From positions 21,419-85,418 of the forward strand of contig SIAO01000004.1 in assembly GCA_009691765.1 (NCBI GenBank): 64,000 bases of DNA, given 5' to 3'. This document shows positions 8,701 to 18,062 of the stretch, piece after piece (within the stretch, counting starts at the first letter, position 1; each line of letters begins with the position of its first letter). The position numbers and the translations under genes are program-made. The DNA is from Planctomycetota bacterium (lineage in GTDB: Bacteria > Planctomycetota > GCA-002687715). A model generated the notes under the pieces. It saw only the letters and a list, made by a program, of their open reading frames with translations. It ran no database searches and was not told the DNA's origin.

Positions 8701-10230
8701 CTACGGCGAAGGCGTGTAGATATAGGAAACGAGCGCTGCGGAACCCGTGGCATCTGAGCCGCCACAGTACAGCACCGAACCATCGAGCAATCGGTGGCCG
8801 TATTGACCAGCCATCGCGACGGGTAACGCATTAAGCGTCGTCGCTGTGGTACCGAAATAGCGCGCACAGTCACTCACTGCAGAAAAAACTTGGGTCACCA
8901 AATCGCCGCTCAAGCCGCCAGTAATGTGCAGCGCGCCGTTGCCGAGCGCGACGAGAGTTGGCATGGCACATGCCACCGCCAGGTTAGGACCTGCTCCAAA
9001 AACGCCGGCACTCAAAACCCGCGTTGTGTTGGAAATGACCGGGATCAACGCTGTGAGCGCGCCGCCAGCAACGAAGATCCGTCCATCGGCCATGGTCGCG
9101 GCGCTATGGAATGCGCGTGCAGTGCCAATGCTCGGACCGGCTGTGAATAGATTCGTCGCGCCGTCGAAGTATGAGGTGGTCGCTGTGAAGTTGATCAGTT
9201 CCAAGCCGAAGAGAACCGAGGTGCCGTTGATGCCCGAGGTGAACAGCGCGCGCCCGTCATTCAGGCGGACTCCGGCACTACCAAAACGCTTCGAGGCCAT
9301 GACGTTCCCAGCAGGAGCCCATGTGTTCGTGACGGGGTTGTAAACCTCACCCGTGTTCAACGACACATTCAGAATGGCGCCTAGGGTGCCGCCAACAGGA
9401 ATGACGAAATTGGAGCTGCCGCCTGCAACAATCACCTTCCCATTAGCGAGCAGCACTGCGTTGTGTCCGGCGCGAGGTCCGACCATGGAGGCAACTGCCG
9501 TGATGAGGCCCGTGGCGGGGTCAAAGATGTCACAGCTGTTGAGTGTGGCTCCTGCAGTGCTCACGCCGCCGACAATCAAGACGCGGCCATCGTTCAAACG
9601 CGTCGCGGTGTGCATGCCGCGGGGCGCACTCATGTTCGGCCCGGGCACGAAAGTGCGGTTGACAGCATCGAAGAACTCGGTCGTTGCATTGCCCGATGGC
9701 GCAGTAAGGCTGCCGCCACCACCGCCGGTGAAGAACACTCGTCCATCACGCAGAGTGACACCGGAACCGAACGCACGTGCGCTGCCCATGCTTGGCGTAG
9801 CGTTGTAGCTGTCAGAGACACCGAACTGCACGCGCAAGGCTTCCGTCAGCGCCATGCCGAACGGCGCAGCCGGATCGGCCACAATGCCTTGCAAGAATGC
9901 GATGAGGTAAAGCAAAGACAGATCGTTCGGGACTCCCACGGGCAGAACCAGCGTACCGCCAGCTGGGATCGCACCGCTCACGAGCGTCTCCATCGATCCG
10001 AGATCGAGACACACTGTGCCGAAGCCGCCGATAACCACGGGGCCGGGCCCCGCAGATACGAACAGCATGCACGGCTGGTTCACACCGCCGGAGAGATTGA
10101 GGTTCACCGTCGTGCCAAGCGCCATCGGTGAGCTGGACAGGTGTCCATTCCCGCCGTTGCCACCGCATTGGGCGAAAGCCAACGCACTCAGGGACAGCAA
10201 GCACACCAACACAAACTGCATTCGAGGCAT
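8701..10230 (-). CDS. Secreted kelch-repeat protein with planctomycete-type beta-sandwich module
   Basis: A 509-residue protein with a signal peptide (cleavage near ALAFAQ, residue 21). Residues about 30-145 form a module with LNLSG, GTVCLDL, IPAGG and LPVGVPND segments that resembles the C-terminal module of the beta-propeller at 22719. Residues about 150-505 hold some seven kelch units, each with an LxDGRVxxxGG strand and an FD or YNP turn, and so a six- or seven-blade galactose-oxidase-like propeller. No copper ligands of galactose oxidase are evident. GGAG seven bases before the ATG supports the start. The likely role is a surface binding or structural protein. Confidence 0.85.
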   Translation of the reverse strand: MPRMQFVLVCLLSLSALAFAQCGGNGGNGHLSSSPMALGTTVNLNLSGGVNQPCMLFVSAGPGPVVIGGFGTVCLDLGSMETLVSGAIPAGGTLVLPVGVPNDLSLLYLIAFLQGIVADPAAPFGMALTEALRVQFGVSDSYNATPSMGSARAFGSGVTLRDGRVFFTGGGGGSLTAPSGNATTEFFDAVNRTFVPGPNMSAPRGMHTATRLNDGRVLIVGGVSTAGATLNSCDIFDPATGLITAVASMVGPRAGHNAVLLANGKVIVAGGSSNFVIPVGGTLGAILNVSLNTGEVYNPVTNTWAPAGNVMASKRFGSAGVRLNDGRALFTSGINGTSVLFGLELINFTATTSYFDGATNLFTAGPSIGTARAFHSAATMADGRIFVAGGALTALIPVISNTTRVLSAGVFGAGPNLAVACAMPTLVALGNGALHITGGLSGDLVTQVFSAVSDCARYFGTTATTLNALPVAMAGQYGHRLLDGSVLYCGGSDATGSAALVSYIYTPSP

Positions 10231-10297
10231 AGGGATTCTCCGTAAACAACTGCATTGACACTACCACACCAACAGTGCTCAACGCACCCGTAAAAGT

Positions 10298-11314
10298 TTA
10301 GTGCAACCAGCCGCGTGCGCGCGACCATTCTACGGTGGCGGCGAGACCTTCTTCGAGACCTGTGGCGCAGAGCGCTGGATTCAGTTCTTGCAGCTTCGCA
10401 GTAGAAGCCACCCAACCAGGAGCCATCACTTCGTGGTGCTTGTCAAGAGTCAACAGCGGTGGACGGCGCAGCAGGTACTGGGCGATTGACCCGCCAGCCG
10501 CCGCGCCCCACGTCAACCAGCGAGGCAGCTTTACGCATCGTGGCGCGCGCCCAACGGCGACACCCATGGCATCAAGCATGGCGCGATGTCCGTAGGGCCG
10601 CGAGTGTGCTGCGTGGATCACCTCTCCTGCCGCAGCTGGGTTCTGCGCGAGGCTGACCAAAGCTGCGGCAAGATCCGGCCCATACACCAACGAAAAGGAG
10701 CGCTCGGGCCCCGCCGGTATCAGCGCCCAACCACGCTGCACGCCTCTGAGCAAGGTCAGCACGTCTTTGTCCCAAGGGCCGTAGACAATCGGAGGCCTGA
10801 CGATGGTCCACGCAGGCCCCCCCGAAGCCGCAAAGGCCTGTTGCAGCGCGTGTTCCCCAGCGAGTTTGGACCGCCCGTAGGCAGAAACAGGACTGGGCTT
10901 GTCTGACTCGAGGCGTGGACAAGCCGCGGTGCCGGGGCCTGCAGCCGCCATCGAAGAAACCAGCACAAAACGGCTCAAACTAGGGGCATGGGTCAGACAA
11001 GCCTTCGCAAGATTCGCGACGCCGCGTGCGTTGGCTTCCAAGAACTGCTCGAAGCTCTTGGCTCTCGTGAGGCCGGCCAGATGAAACACCAGTTCCGCGC
11101 CAGCGACGGCGACTTCGAGACAATTCTGGTTCGCAAGGTCCCCGAAGTGACAGTTCACTTCATGAAGATCGAAATCCACATTCTTGGGCTCGGATCGCAG
11201 TAGCAAATGCACTTCAAAGCCTTGCATGAGCAAGACTTGCACAAGGTTCTGCCCGATAAAACCGCTACCACCTGTGACCAAGACTTTGCGGTTCAATGCT
11301 GTTGGCCCCTTCAC
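10298..11314 (-). CDS. Extended SDR / NAD-dependent epimerase-dehydratase (ceramide reductase-like candidate)
   Basis: A 338-residue Rossmann enzyme. The NAD(P)-binding GGSGFIGQN lies near residue 13, the catalytic Ser region VSSMAAAG near 121 and YGRSK (Tyr-x-x-x-Lys) near 145. The C-terminus is longer and more hydrophobic than in sugar epimerases. A GTG start at 11314, with AGGA seven bases upstream, fits best. It is divergent from an alpha-oxoamine synthase/GNAT pair. In Caulobacter a gene of this class (CerR) reduces oxidised ceramide, so this may be the ketone-reducing step of sphingolipid synthesis. That role is inference from context; a sugar or sterol dehydrogenase is the alternative. 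Confidence 0.75.
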   Translation of the reverse strand: MKGPTALNRKVLVTGGSGFIGQNLVQVLLMQGFEVHLLLRSEPKNVDFDLHEVNCHFGDLANQNCLEVAVAGAELVFHLAGLTRAKSFEQFLEANARGVANLAKACLTHAPSLSRFVLVSSMAAAGPGTAACPRLESDKPSPVSAYGRSKLAGEHALQQAFAASGGPAWTIVRPPIVYGPWDKDVLTLLRGVQRGWALIPAGPERSFSLVYGPDLAAALVSLAQNPAAAGEVIHAAHSRPYGHRAMLDAMGVAVGRAPRCVKLPRWLTWGAAAGGSIAQYLLRRPPLLTLDKHHEVMAPGWVASTAKLQELNPALCATGLEEGLAATVEWSRARGWLH

Positions 11315-11495
11315 AAGTGCTTTCCTGATGATAAAAAAGACACCGACGGTTGGACGGGCGCCCGCAGAGGGCATCCCCGGTGGCCAACCAGTAACGTTGC
11401 GGAGTGTGCGCCCTCGGGCTCACAAGAACAACTGAACCAAAGCGGGCAGCGGTCGCAGCCGAAGCCTTGCCTGCCTGCCGGGGAACTCATTAATC

Positions 11496-12710
11496 GTGGA
11501 TCTTTTCGATAAGTGTGAACGATTCACTCGTGCGAAGGACCTGATGGCCAAGGGGGTCTACCCCTACTTCCGAGCCATCGGCAAGCATGACTGCACCCGC
11601 GCCACCATCCATGGCCGCGAAGTCATCATGATCGGGTCGAACAATTATCTCGGCCTGACGCACGACCCGCGCGTCATTCAAGCTTCCATCGACGCCACCA
11701 ATCGCTACGGCACGTCGTGCACAGGTTCGCGATTCCTGAACGGCACCCTCGAACTGCACGAAACGCTTGAAGACCGCCTCGCTCGCTTCATGGGCATGGA
11801 ATCCGCGGCGGTGTTCTCAACCGGCTTCATGGTGAACCTCGGAGTTCTCGCTGCTCTGGTTGGCAAGGGCGACGTCGTCTTCTGCGACCGCGAGAACCAC
11901 GCATCCATCATCGATGGGGCGCGCTTAGCCTTCGGTGAGACTCGCAAGTACCGCCACAACGACTTGAGCGAACTCGAACGCATGTTGGTCGAGACGCCAG
12001 CGGCCAGCGGCAAACTCATCGTTGTGGATGGTGTGTTCAGTATGAACGGCACCATCAGCGACCTTCCCGGAGTTGTACGCCTTGCCAAGAAGTATGGCGC
12101 ACGCGTGATGGTCGACGATGCTCACGGCATCGGCGTGCTTGGCGCGAGGGGCCGCGGCACCGCTGAACATTTCAATTTGCTCGACGACCCCAACAGCGGC
12201 GTCGATCTGGTGATGGGCACATTCTCCAAGTCGTTGGCGAGCATCGGAGGCTTCATCGCCGGCCGCGCCGATGTCGTGCACTATGTGAAGCACACCGCAC
12301 GTGCCTTGATCTTCTCTGCCTCCCCGACTCCAGCGAACACTGCTGCGGCTCTCGCGGCCTTGACCATCCTTGAAGAAGAGCCTTGGCGCATGAAGCGTTT
12401 GCACGAGATCAGCTCACACGTGCGTAACGAATTCGCGGCGCTGGGCTACGACACGCTCGGTTCGCAAACTCCTATCGTGCCAGTGCTCATCGGCAGCGAC
12501 GAAGACACTTTCGCGTTCTGGAAGATGCTCGACATGCACGGCGTGTTCGCCAATCCGGTCGTCGCACCCGGCTCGCCTGTGGGTAAGGGCCTCATCCGCA
12601 CTTCGTACATGGCCACACATCGCGACGAGGACATCACGCAGGTGATCGAAGTGTTCGCGAAGCTGATGCAACAGCGCAAACTACCGCTCAGCAGCAGCGC
12701 ACGCGCTTGA
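11496..12710 (+). CDS. spt: Alpha-oxoamine synthase, serine palmitoyltransferase-like
   Basis: A 404-residue PLP enzyme of the AONS/KBL/SPT family. It opens with DLFDKCERFTRAKDLMAKGVYPYFR and then SNNYLGLT. It has the cofactor motif DDAHGIGVLG near residue 208 and the PLP lysine in GTFSKSLASIGGF near 244. The LASIGGF wording and this N-terminus are typical of bacterial serine palmitoyltransferases rather than BioF. It would condense serine with an acyl-CoA or acyl-ACP to 3-ketosphinganine in the cytoplasm. The start is a GTG with GGGGAA about eleven bases upstream. The GNAT gene starts three bases after its stop. CAI-1-type synthases or BioF are less likely alternatives. Confidence 0.82.
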   Translation: MDLFDKCERFTRAKDLMAKGVYPYFRAIGKHDCTRATIHGREVIMIGSNNYLGLTHDPRVIQASIDATNRYGTSCTGSRFLNGTLELHETLEDRLARFMGMESAAVFSTGFMVNLGVLAALVGKGDVVFCDRENHASIIDGARLAFGETRKYRHNDLSELERMLVETPAASGKLIVVDGVFSMNGTISDLPGVVRLAKKYGARVMVDDAHGIGVLGARGRGTAEHFNLLDDPNSGVDLVMGTFSKSLASIGGFIAGRADVVHYVKHTARALIFSASPTPANTAAALAALTILEEEPWRMKRLHEISSHVRNEFAALGYDTLGSQTPIVPVLIGSDEDTFAFWKMLDMHGVFANPVVAPGSPVGKGLIRTSYMATHRDEDITQVIEVFAKLMQQRKLPLSSSARA

Positions 12711-12713
12711 ATT

Positions 12714-13829
12714 GTGAGCGCGCCACTACGCCTTGTTCCGGTTGAAAACAGCGCCAACCGACGCGCCTTCATCGACTTCCCCAAGCGCCTGCATCACGCA
12801 GATCCCAACTGGATTGCGCCGCTCGACCGCGATGTGCAAGCGCTGCTTCGTCCCGGCAAGCACCCTTTCCACGCCATCGGCAGCATCCATCCACTTTTGG
12901 CACTGCGCGGCACCGAGGTCGTTGGGCGCATCGCACGCATCGAAAACCCCGCGCACCAACGCCACTGCGGTGAAGACGCGGCGTTCTTTGGGTTCTTCGA
13001 ATGCGAGAACGACCCGGATGTTGCGCGCACTTTGATGGATGCCGTGGCGGCAAGCTCGTCTGGTCACGCCATCCTGCGCGGGCCATACTCGCCCAGCACC
13101 AACTACGAATGCGGCGTGCTCATCGGTGGAGACGTCGGTCGTCCGCGGTTGATGATGCCGCACAACCCTCCGTGGTATGGCGCTCTGCTCGAAGGCTGCG
13201 GCCTCCGCAAGGCAATGGATCTCATTGCTTTCCAGTTCCTCCCCATGCAGCTCGACCAAACCCGCTGGCAGCGCGTTTCGAAGTTGATCCAAAAGCGCGA
13301 GCAAGTGACTGTGCGCCCTTTCGACATGAAGCACTTCAAACGCGAGCTGCGCCTCATCCAAGAGCTCTATCACGATGCTTGGAGCGCTAACTGGGGTTTC
13401 GTCCCCATGGCGCCCTGCGAACTGAAGCACATGGCGAGCGAATTACGCCCCATTCTGCGCGCCGACCTTGGCGCGTTTGTGATGAAAGACGGGCACGAAG
13501 TTGGTTTTCACTTGGCGTTGCCGGACTACAACGAAATCTTGCAGCACCTCAAGGGAAAGCTCTGGCCTTTCGGCCTGCTGCGCTTGTTGCTGTCGAAGAA
13601 GCGCTTGAAGCACACGCGCTTGATGATCTTGGGCATCAGCAAGCAGTACCAACATCGCGGGCTCGACGCCGTGCTCTATGCCGACGTGGCGAAGCGCTCC
13701 GCAGAGGTTGGCATCGAGAGTTGCGAAGCCTCGTGGGTGCTCGAAACCAACAACCTCATGTGCAACGCCCTTGAACGAGGCGGCGGCAGGGCCTACCGCA
13801 CCTACCGGCTGTACGAGAAGCCGCTCTGA
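12714..13829 (+). CDS. YghO-like GNAT acyltransferase (bacterial ceramide synthase candidate)
   Basis: A 371-residue protein, GTG start three bases after spt. The sequence runs RRAFIDFPKRLHHADPNWIAPL, then GFFECENDPDVA, a GPYSPSTNYECG block and MMPHNPPWY. The GNAT-type acyl-CoA region is ISKQYQHRGLDAVLY near residues 308-322. This is the E. coli YghO type of long GNAT protein. In Caulobacter a GNAT-superfamily protein (bCerS) N-acylates the sphingoid base. Directly following an SPT-like gene, this one is the obvious candidate for the same step (inference). It is convergent with the metzincin gene, with a gap of nine bases. Confidence 0.72.
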   Translation: MSAPLRLVPVENSANRRAFIDFPKRLHHADPNWIAPLDRDVQALLRPGKHPFHAIGSIHPLLALRGTEVVGRIARIENPAHQRHCGEDAAFFGFFECENDPDVARTLMDAVAASSSGHAILRGPYSPSTNYECGVLIGGDVGRPRLMMPHNPPWYGALLEGCGLRKAMDLIAFQFLPMQLDQTRWQRVSKLIQKREQVTVRPFDMKHFKRELRLIQELYHDAWSANWGFVPMAPCELKHMASELRPILRADLGAFVMKDGHEVGFHLALPDYNEILQHLKGKLWPFGLLRLLLSKKRLKHTRLMILGISKQYQHRGLDAVLYADVAKRSAEVGIESCEASWVLETNNLMCNALERGGGRAYRTYRLYEKPL

Positions 13830-13838
13830 ATTCTCGCC

Positions 13839-15611
13839 TCAGCGCTTCGGCGACGCATTGGGCACGCGCCCGAGCGTCTTGTCCAAAGTGGCTTCATTCG
13901 TTGGCGTGAAGTGCCCATCGTTGTGGGAAATGCCGCCGCCCTCTTTCACATTCATGATCCCGCAGGGGTCATCTTCGTCGTGACCAAGGCCAGCAAGATG
14001 CCCGATTTCATGAGCCGCGGTCAGCCCCATCGATCCCGAAAAACCTTCGATGAGGCGATAGAGCACATCGCGACGCGTCCCGGTGACATAGGGGCCAGTC
14101 TCCTCGTGAATGCCTGTGAGCATGGCGAGATCCAAAGCATCGACGGGTCGCTCCAAGAGTTCGCGCTGTTCGAAAATCGTGCGACGAATGAACGAAGAAT
14201 AAATCTCGCAATGAGAACCGAAGGCGCGCCCACCAGCTCCAGGGTCGTCACCCGCAACAGAACAAGGCCAGATGCGCTTCGTCGGCATCTTGGCCGGTTT
14301 GCGAGAACAAACACTGATCGCAAAGCTGCGCCCAGGCACAGGCGCTCCATCACTCTCGTGCAAGTACTTCTCTGCTGTCACGGACAGCAGACGCGCCATG
14401 AGTTTCTCGCGCACGAGATGATCCAGCAGCGGCAAGCGGCCGCCTGTGCTGAGCTTCAAACGCAACAAGTCGTCGTCGATGGTGCGATTGTCCGCTGCGC
14501 CATAGTGGAAAACCGCAGCGGTGGTGCCAGCGCGTGGCGTGAAGCGCAGTGTGCTCCAACGCGACAGTGAACCGAAACCGCGCACGGGGTCGTAGCCTGC
14601 TTGGACCGGAGCAGGCCGCGTGGCATCGAAGGGATAGAGCGCTTTCCATGTGCCGGATTCCAGCCACACAGGCGCATGCAACAGCCGCCGCGCATCACTG
14701 CCGCGAGAACGCAACCACACGCCGGGGCGCAACGCACCGCCACTTTCTTGCGACTTCACAACGCCCGCGCCATAAACGGAAACCACGGCATCGAAGGCAG
14801 CGAGTGCTCGCAGTGCCGACACTCCGCTTTGCAATGCCAGCTTGGCAGCATCGGGCAGTTCCTTCGCCACGGCCAAAGTCGGCGGCGCGAAATCCATCAC
14901 GACGAGGCCTTCCGGGAAGACCAGCGCTTTCTCCGTCACAGCGAGCGCGCGGCTTGAAGCCAGCACCACAAGCGCGGGAGTGCATTCACGCGCGGCTTCC
15001 GCCACGGCCAACACGTCAGGAGCTGATGCGGCACAGAACACTGCGGTGATGCCATCTTCCGCGGCGCGGCGTAAACGCTTCTTCAACGCAGCGGCAGATT
15101 CCATGGCGAGCGGACCTTCCACACGCTTCAAGCTGTCGAGAGCTTTCGCACGCGTCGCAAAGGCCGCGGCCTCAGCCTTGTCGCTCGGATCTGAGCCTTG
15201 CAACACCAACACATCGTGATGCGCAAAAGGCGCGCACAACCACCACGCCGCGTCCGCGCCTTCTTCTGCTGGATCAGGATCAAGGCTTCCACCAAGGCCC
15301 GCGCGTCCAGCATCACACAGTGGCACACCGCGCTTGGCCGCGGCTTGCGCCAGAGCTTGCACGCGCGCACGCGGCGCAGCGGCGACGACGAGGCGCAATT
15401 CCGGAATCACCGTGGGTTTCGCTAATGCGTCAGCCGTGCCGAACGCAGCCAAAGCAGGATCAAGGCCAAGTGCTGTGAGCGCCGCGCGCGCTCCTGTCGC
15501 AATGGCTTGGCCTTCTTCACTCTCTATAGGCGCTACGAGCAACACTTGCTGCGCCGTGAGAGCTCCGCATCCCAGTGCGAGCGCAAGAACGAGTGCCGCG
15601 CTACGCAGCAG
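13839..15611 (-). CDS. Secreted fusion: periplasmic-binding-like domain plus metzincin zinc protease
   Basis: About 590 residues. After a hydrophobic signal sequence ending ALTAQ, residues about 22-340 look like a type-1 periplasmic substrate-binding fold (LLVAPIESEEGQAIATGARAAL, alternating strands and helices). The C-terminal third carries HEIGHLAGLGHDE near residue 536, a full HExxHxxGxxHD zinc site, and a CGIMNV Met-turn near 550. These are the two hallmarks of metzincins. No ATG, GTG or TTG lies near the signal sequence. GGAG sits ten bases before a CTG at 15611, while the nearest in-frame ATG (15701) lies 100 bases inside the upstream gene. The exact start is therefore uncertain. The target is unknown. 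Confidence 0.75.
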   Translation of the reverse strand: MLRSAALVLALALGCGALTAQQVLLVAPIESEEGQAIATGARAALTALGLDPALAAFGTADALAKPTVIPELRLVVAAAPRARVQALAQAAAKRGVPLCDAGRAGLGGSLDPDPAEEGADAAWWLCAPFAHHDVLVLQGSDPSDKAEAAAFATRAKALDSLKRVEGPLAMESAAALKKRLRRAAEDGITAVFCAASAPDVLAVAEAARECTPALVVLASSRALAVTEKALVFPEGLVVMDFAPPTLAVAKELPDAAKLALQSGVSALRALAAFDAVVSVYGAGVVKSQESGGALRPGVWLRSRGSDARRLLHAPVWLESGTWKALYPFDATRPAPVQAGYDPVRGFGSLSRWSTLRFTPRAGTTAAVFHYGAADNRTIDDDLLRLKLSTGGRLPLLDHLVREKLMARLLSVTAEKYLHESDGAPVPGRSFAISVCSRKPAKMPTKRIWPCSVAGDDPGAGGRAFGSHCEIYSSFIRRTIFEQRELLERPVDALDLAMLTGIHEETGPYVTGTRRDVLYRLIEGFSGSMGLTAAHEIGHLAGLGHDEDDPCGIMNVKEGGGISHNDGHFTPTNEATLDKTLGRVPNASPKR

Positions 15612-16515
15612 GATTGCGTGGCTCCATGCGACGATGCCAAGCTTCGAGCACCGTGATCCCAAGGAAGGTGAGCAACAAACCGGCGAGAAGATCGACAACA
15701 TAGTGGTAGCGCAAGTAGACCGTGGAGAAGATGACGCCGACGCAGAGCGGCAAGAACAACAAGCCGACGCGCCGACCACAGCGGAAAGCATAGACCATGC
15801 ATGCCGCAGCCACGGCGACATGCCCGCTTGGGAAACAGTCCTGTTTCGTCATTTCCGCATTGAAAATGAATTGCCGCAACGTCTCCGTGAGCCACACGCC
15901 ATCCAACGGGTCCGTGAACAAATGCCGGAGGACGGGAGTGATCTCGCAGTTCACGAGTGGGCCAAAATTGTTGTGGATATTCGGCCCCGAAGCAGGAACA
16001 AGGTGATACCCAATGTAGGACAAATAGTAGATGCCGAGCAGCGAGAAGATAGAACGCGCAATCACCAGAGCATCCGCGCGTAAAGCCAACATGAGCACCA
16101 CCGCAACGGGCAACAGCAAGTAGAGCGTGTACGAAATCTGCAAGACTTCAGTGAGCCATGGATGGGCGCAGCCTTCAAGCCATTGCAACGGGTCGGTGCC
16201 ACCAAACATCCAACGGTCGGCGGCCGCGAGCTCACCTGCGTAGTCATGCCCGGCGACAGCAGCGATCTGCAACCCCACCTGCGTGAAAGCCAGCGGCACA
16301 GTGACCATCCCGTGAGCAAGCCGTACCACAGCACCGCGGCGCAGGGTCGAAGTGCGCGTGGCGCGCGCGAGCAGCAGTACGAGCAATATGGAAGCCAAAT
16401 CGAAAGCCAGCCACCACACACCGCCGCTGGTGCTACGCAAACGCGTGAGTTGCAGCACAGCCTCGAAAGCGAGGAAAGCGAGATTCAGCCGGTCCACCGG
16501 CCACAGCATGCCCAT
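15601..16515 (-). CDS. PAP2-superfamily membrane protein, AUR1/IPT1-like
   Basis: A 304-residue protein with about six membrane helices. The PAP2 motifs are CFPSGHVAVAA near residue 228 and YLRYHYVVDLLAG near 272; the latter His and Asp are catalytic in this family. The YxxHYVVD wording resembles the inositolphosphotransferase (AUR1/IPT1, PAP2_3) branch more than simple phosphatases. That branch moves phosphate-linked head groups onto ceramide or other lipids. Its position near the spt-GNAT pair makes a phosphosphingolipid role attractive but unproven. A lipid phosphatase is the alternative. The ATG at 16515 is clean. Confidence 0.75.
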   Translation of the reverse strand: MGMLWPVDRLNLAFLAFEAVLQLTRLRSTSGGVWWLAFDLASILLVLLLARATRTSTLRRGAVVRLAHGMVTVPLAFTQVGLQIAAVAGHDYAGELAAADRWMFGGTDPLQWLEGCAHPWLTEVLQISYTLYLLLPVAVVLMLALRADALVIARSIFSLLGIYYLSYIGYHLVPASGPNIHNNFGPLVNCEITPVLRHLFTDPLDGVWLTETLRQFIFNAEMTKQDCFPSGHVAVAAACMVYAFRCGRRVGLLFLPLCVGVIFSTVYLRYHYVVDLLAGLLLTFLGITVLEAWHRRMEPRNPAA

Positions 16516-16565
16516 GGGGCGCAGACTCTATCCGCTACGCCAACGCAGTGAAGGCGCGCCCGCAA

Positions 16566-18062
16566 TCAGCCTGACGGATGCTCCATGCTGACCGTGCCTT
16601 TCGCGGCAATCCAGCGCACCAGCTTGTCCTCGATGCGGCTTTCCAGAACAACAGGGCGTTTCCAAATGGCTGCAAGGTTCAAGAGTGTGGCTTCCGCGAA
16701 ATCGGGCCGGAGGTCTTTGCCCATGTGACGATGCGCCAAGAGGAGTTCGCCACGATTGCTGTGGTTGAGGTCCACGGCTTCGATCACGGGCGCTCCACCA
16801 TTGACGATGTTGGTGAGCAATTCCTCTTTCACCTTCGCGAACTCGCGCGTCACCAGTTCCTTCTTGTGTGTGCGCGGATCGCGACGGTAAACAAAGAGCT
16901 TGTGCCGGTGACAGAAATCTTCGGTGAGGTACGCATCGAGGAAAGTGACATCGTCATGCACGGCGCGCGCAAAGAAGATCTGTTCGAGGCCGCGACCTTC
17001 GGCCTTCTCCCACGCGTCGCGCTGCGCCATGTCATCGCAAGCTTCGAAGTCCTTTCCATGACGGCCACTGTTCCAACGCGCTTCAATGTCCAAGAACAAC
17101 TCCAAACCCAACTTGTAGGGGTTCAGACTCTGGCCTTCGGCCAGCGTGCCAGCCACCGTGTCGGCGTAGTCCACGACTTCGTCGTCCGTCAGCACGTCGT
17201 CCACCATCAGTTTCCTGTGCCAATAGCTGGCCCAGCCTTCATTCATGATTTTGGTGACGCGTTGAGGCGCGAAATACAGCGCCTCCTCATGCACGATGTT
17301 GAGCAAGTCCCATTCCCAGCGCGCGAGCGGCGCGTGTTCCAGCAATAAGGCCAACAGATCGCGCCGCGGACCGCCTGGCAAACGCTTCTCTTCTTCCTGC
17401 TCGGCCGCGTGCTTGCGCCGACGCTGTTCCATGTACTCCGGAGGATTGATGAACTCATCCATGTAGTCGCGTGAACGCAACCGAAAGTTGGGCGCATCCG
17501 CAGGCACTTCGTCTTCATCCACTCCGTGACGTGGTTGCGGCCGCAGCAGCGGAGTGCCCGCGCAGAGTTGGCGGTAGTCGAGCAAGTTTTCGAGAGACAG
17601 CGCACGGTCAAGGAAGGCCTCGACGGCCTCCACACCATGCCGATCAATACAACGGCGCACTTTGACGGCATGGTTGGCCATGCGGTCCATCATCTTGCGT
17701 TCGCTGTGGCGGAACCAAGCGTTGTTCTTGAAAAAATCGCAATGCCCAAACACATGTGCCATCACCAGCTTGTTGTCTGTGAGGCTGTTGCTCGAAAGCA
17801 AGTAGGCGTAGCAAGGGTCGTTGTTGATCACGAGTTCGTAAATCTTGGATATGCCCCAACGCGACGACTTGCGCAAGCGTTCGAATTCCATTCCGTGCCG
17901 CCAATGCGGATAGCGCGTCGGAAACCCACCATAGGCTGCGATCTCGTCGAGCTGCTCTTCATCCACCATTTCAAAGATGGTGTCGAAACACACGAGGCCA
18001 TGCGCTTTGGCGCTGGCGCGAATACGTTGTTCCCATGAAGAGAGGCTGGGCGGCAGATTCAT
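16566..18062 (-). CDS. spoVR: SpoVR family protein (YcgB)
   Basis: A 498-residue SpoVR/YcgB protein, the usual length. Typical stretches are [20 protein letters not shown] near residue 45, [10 protein letters not shown] near 80, and [15 protein letters not shown] near 105 with its conserved His. Further on come [11 protein letters not shown] near 280 and the long C-terminal region. It is the last of three genes (prkA, yeaH, spoVR) that travel together in many bacteria. Here it overlaps yeaH by four bases (ATGA). In E. coli the trio is stress- and stationary-phase-linked (family knowledge); the molecular job of SpoVR is unsettled. Bacillus uses the homologue in spore cortex formation, though no sporulation genes are seen here. 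Confidence 0.95.
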   Translation of the reverse strand: MNLPPSLSSWEQRIRASAKAHGLVCFDTIFEMVDEEQLDEIAAYGGFPTRYPHWRHGMEFERLRKSSRWGISKIYELVINNDPCYAYLLSSNSLTDNKLVMAHVFGHCDFFKNNAWFRHSERKMMDRMANHAVKVRRCIDRHGVEAVEAFLDRALSLENLLDYRQLCAGTPLLRPQPRHGVDEDEVPADAPNFRLRSRDYMDEFINPPEYMEQRRRKHAAEQEEEKRLPGGPRRDLLALLLEHAPLARWEWDLLNIVHEEALYFAPQRVTKIMNEGWASYWHRKLMVDDVLTDDEVVDYADTVAGTLAEGQSLNPYKLGLELFLDIEARWNSGRHGKDFEACDDMAQRDAWEKAEGRGLEQIFFARAVHDDVTFLDAYLTEDFCHRHKLFVYRRDPRTHKKELVTREFAKVKEELLTNIVNGGAPVIEAVDLNHSNRGELLLAHRHMGKDLRPDFAEATLLNLAAIWKRPVVLESRIEDKLVRWIAAKGTVSMEHPSG

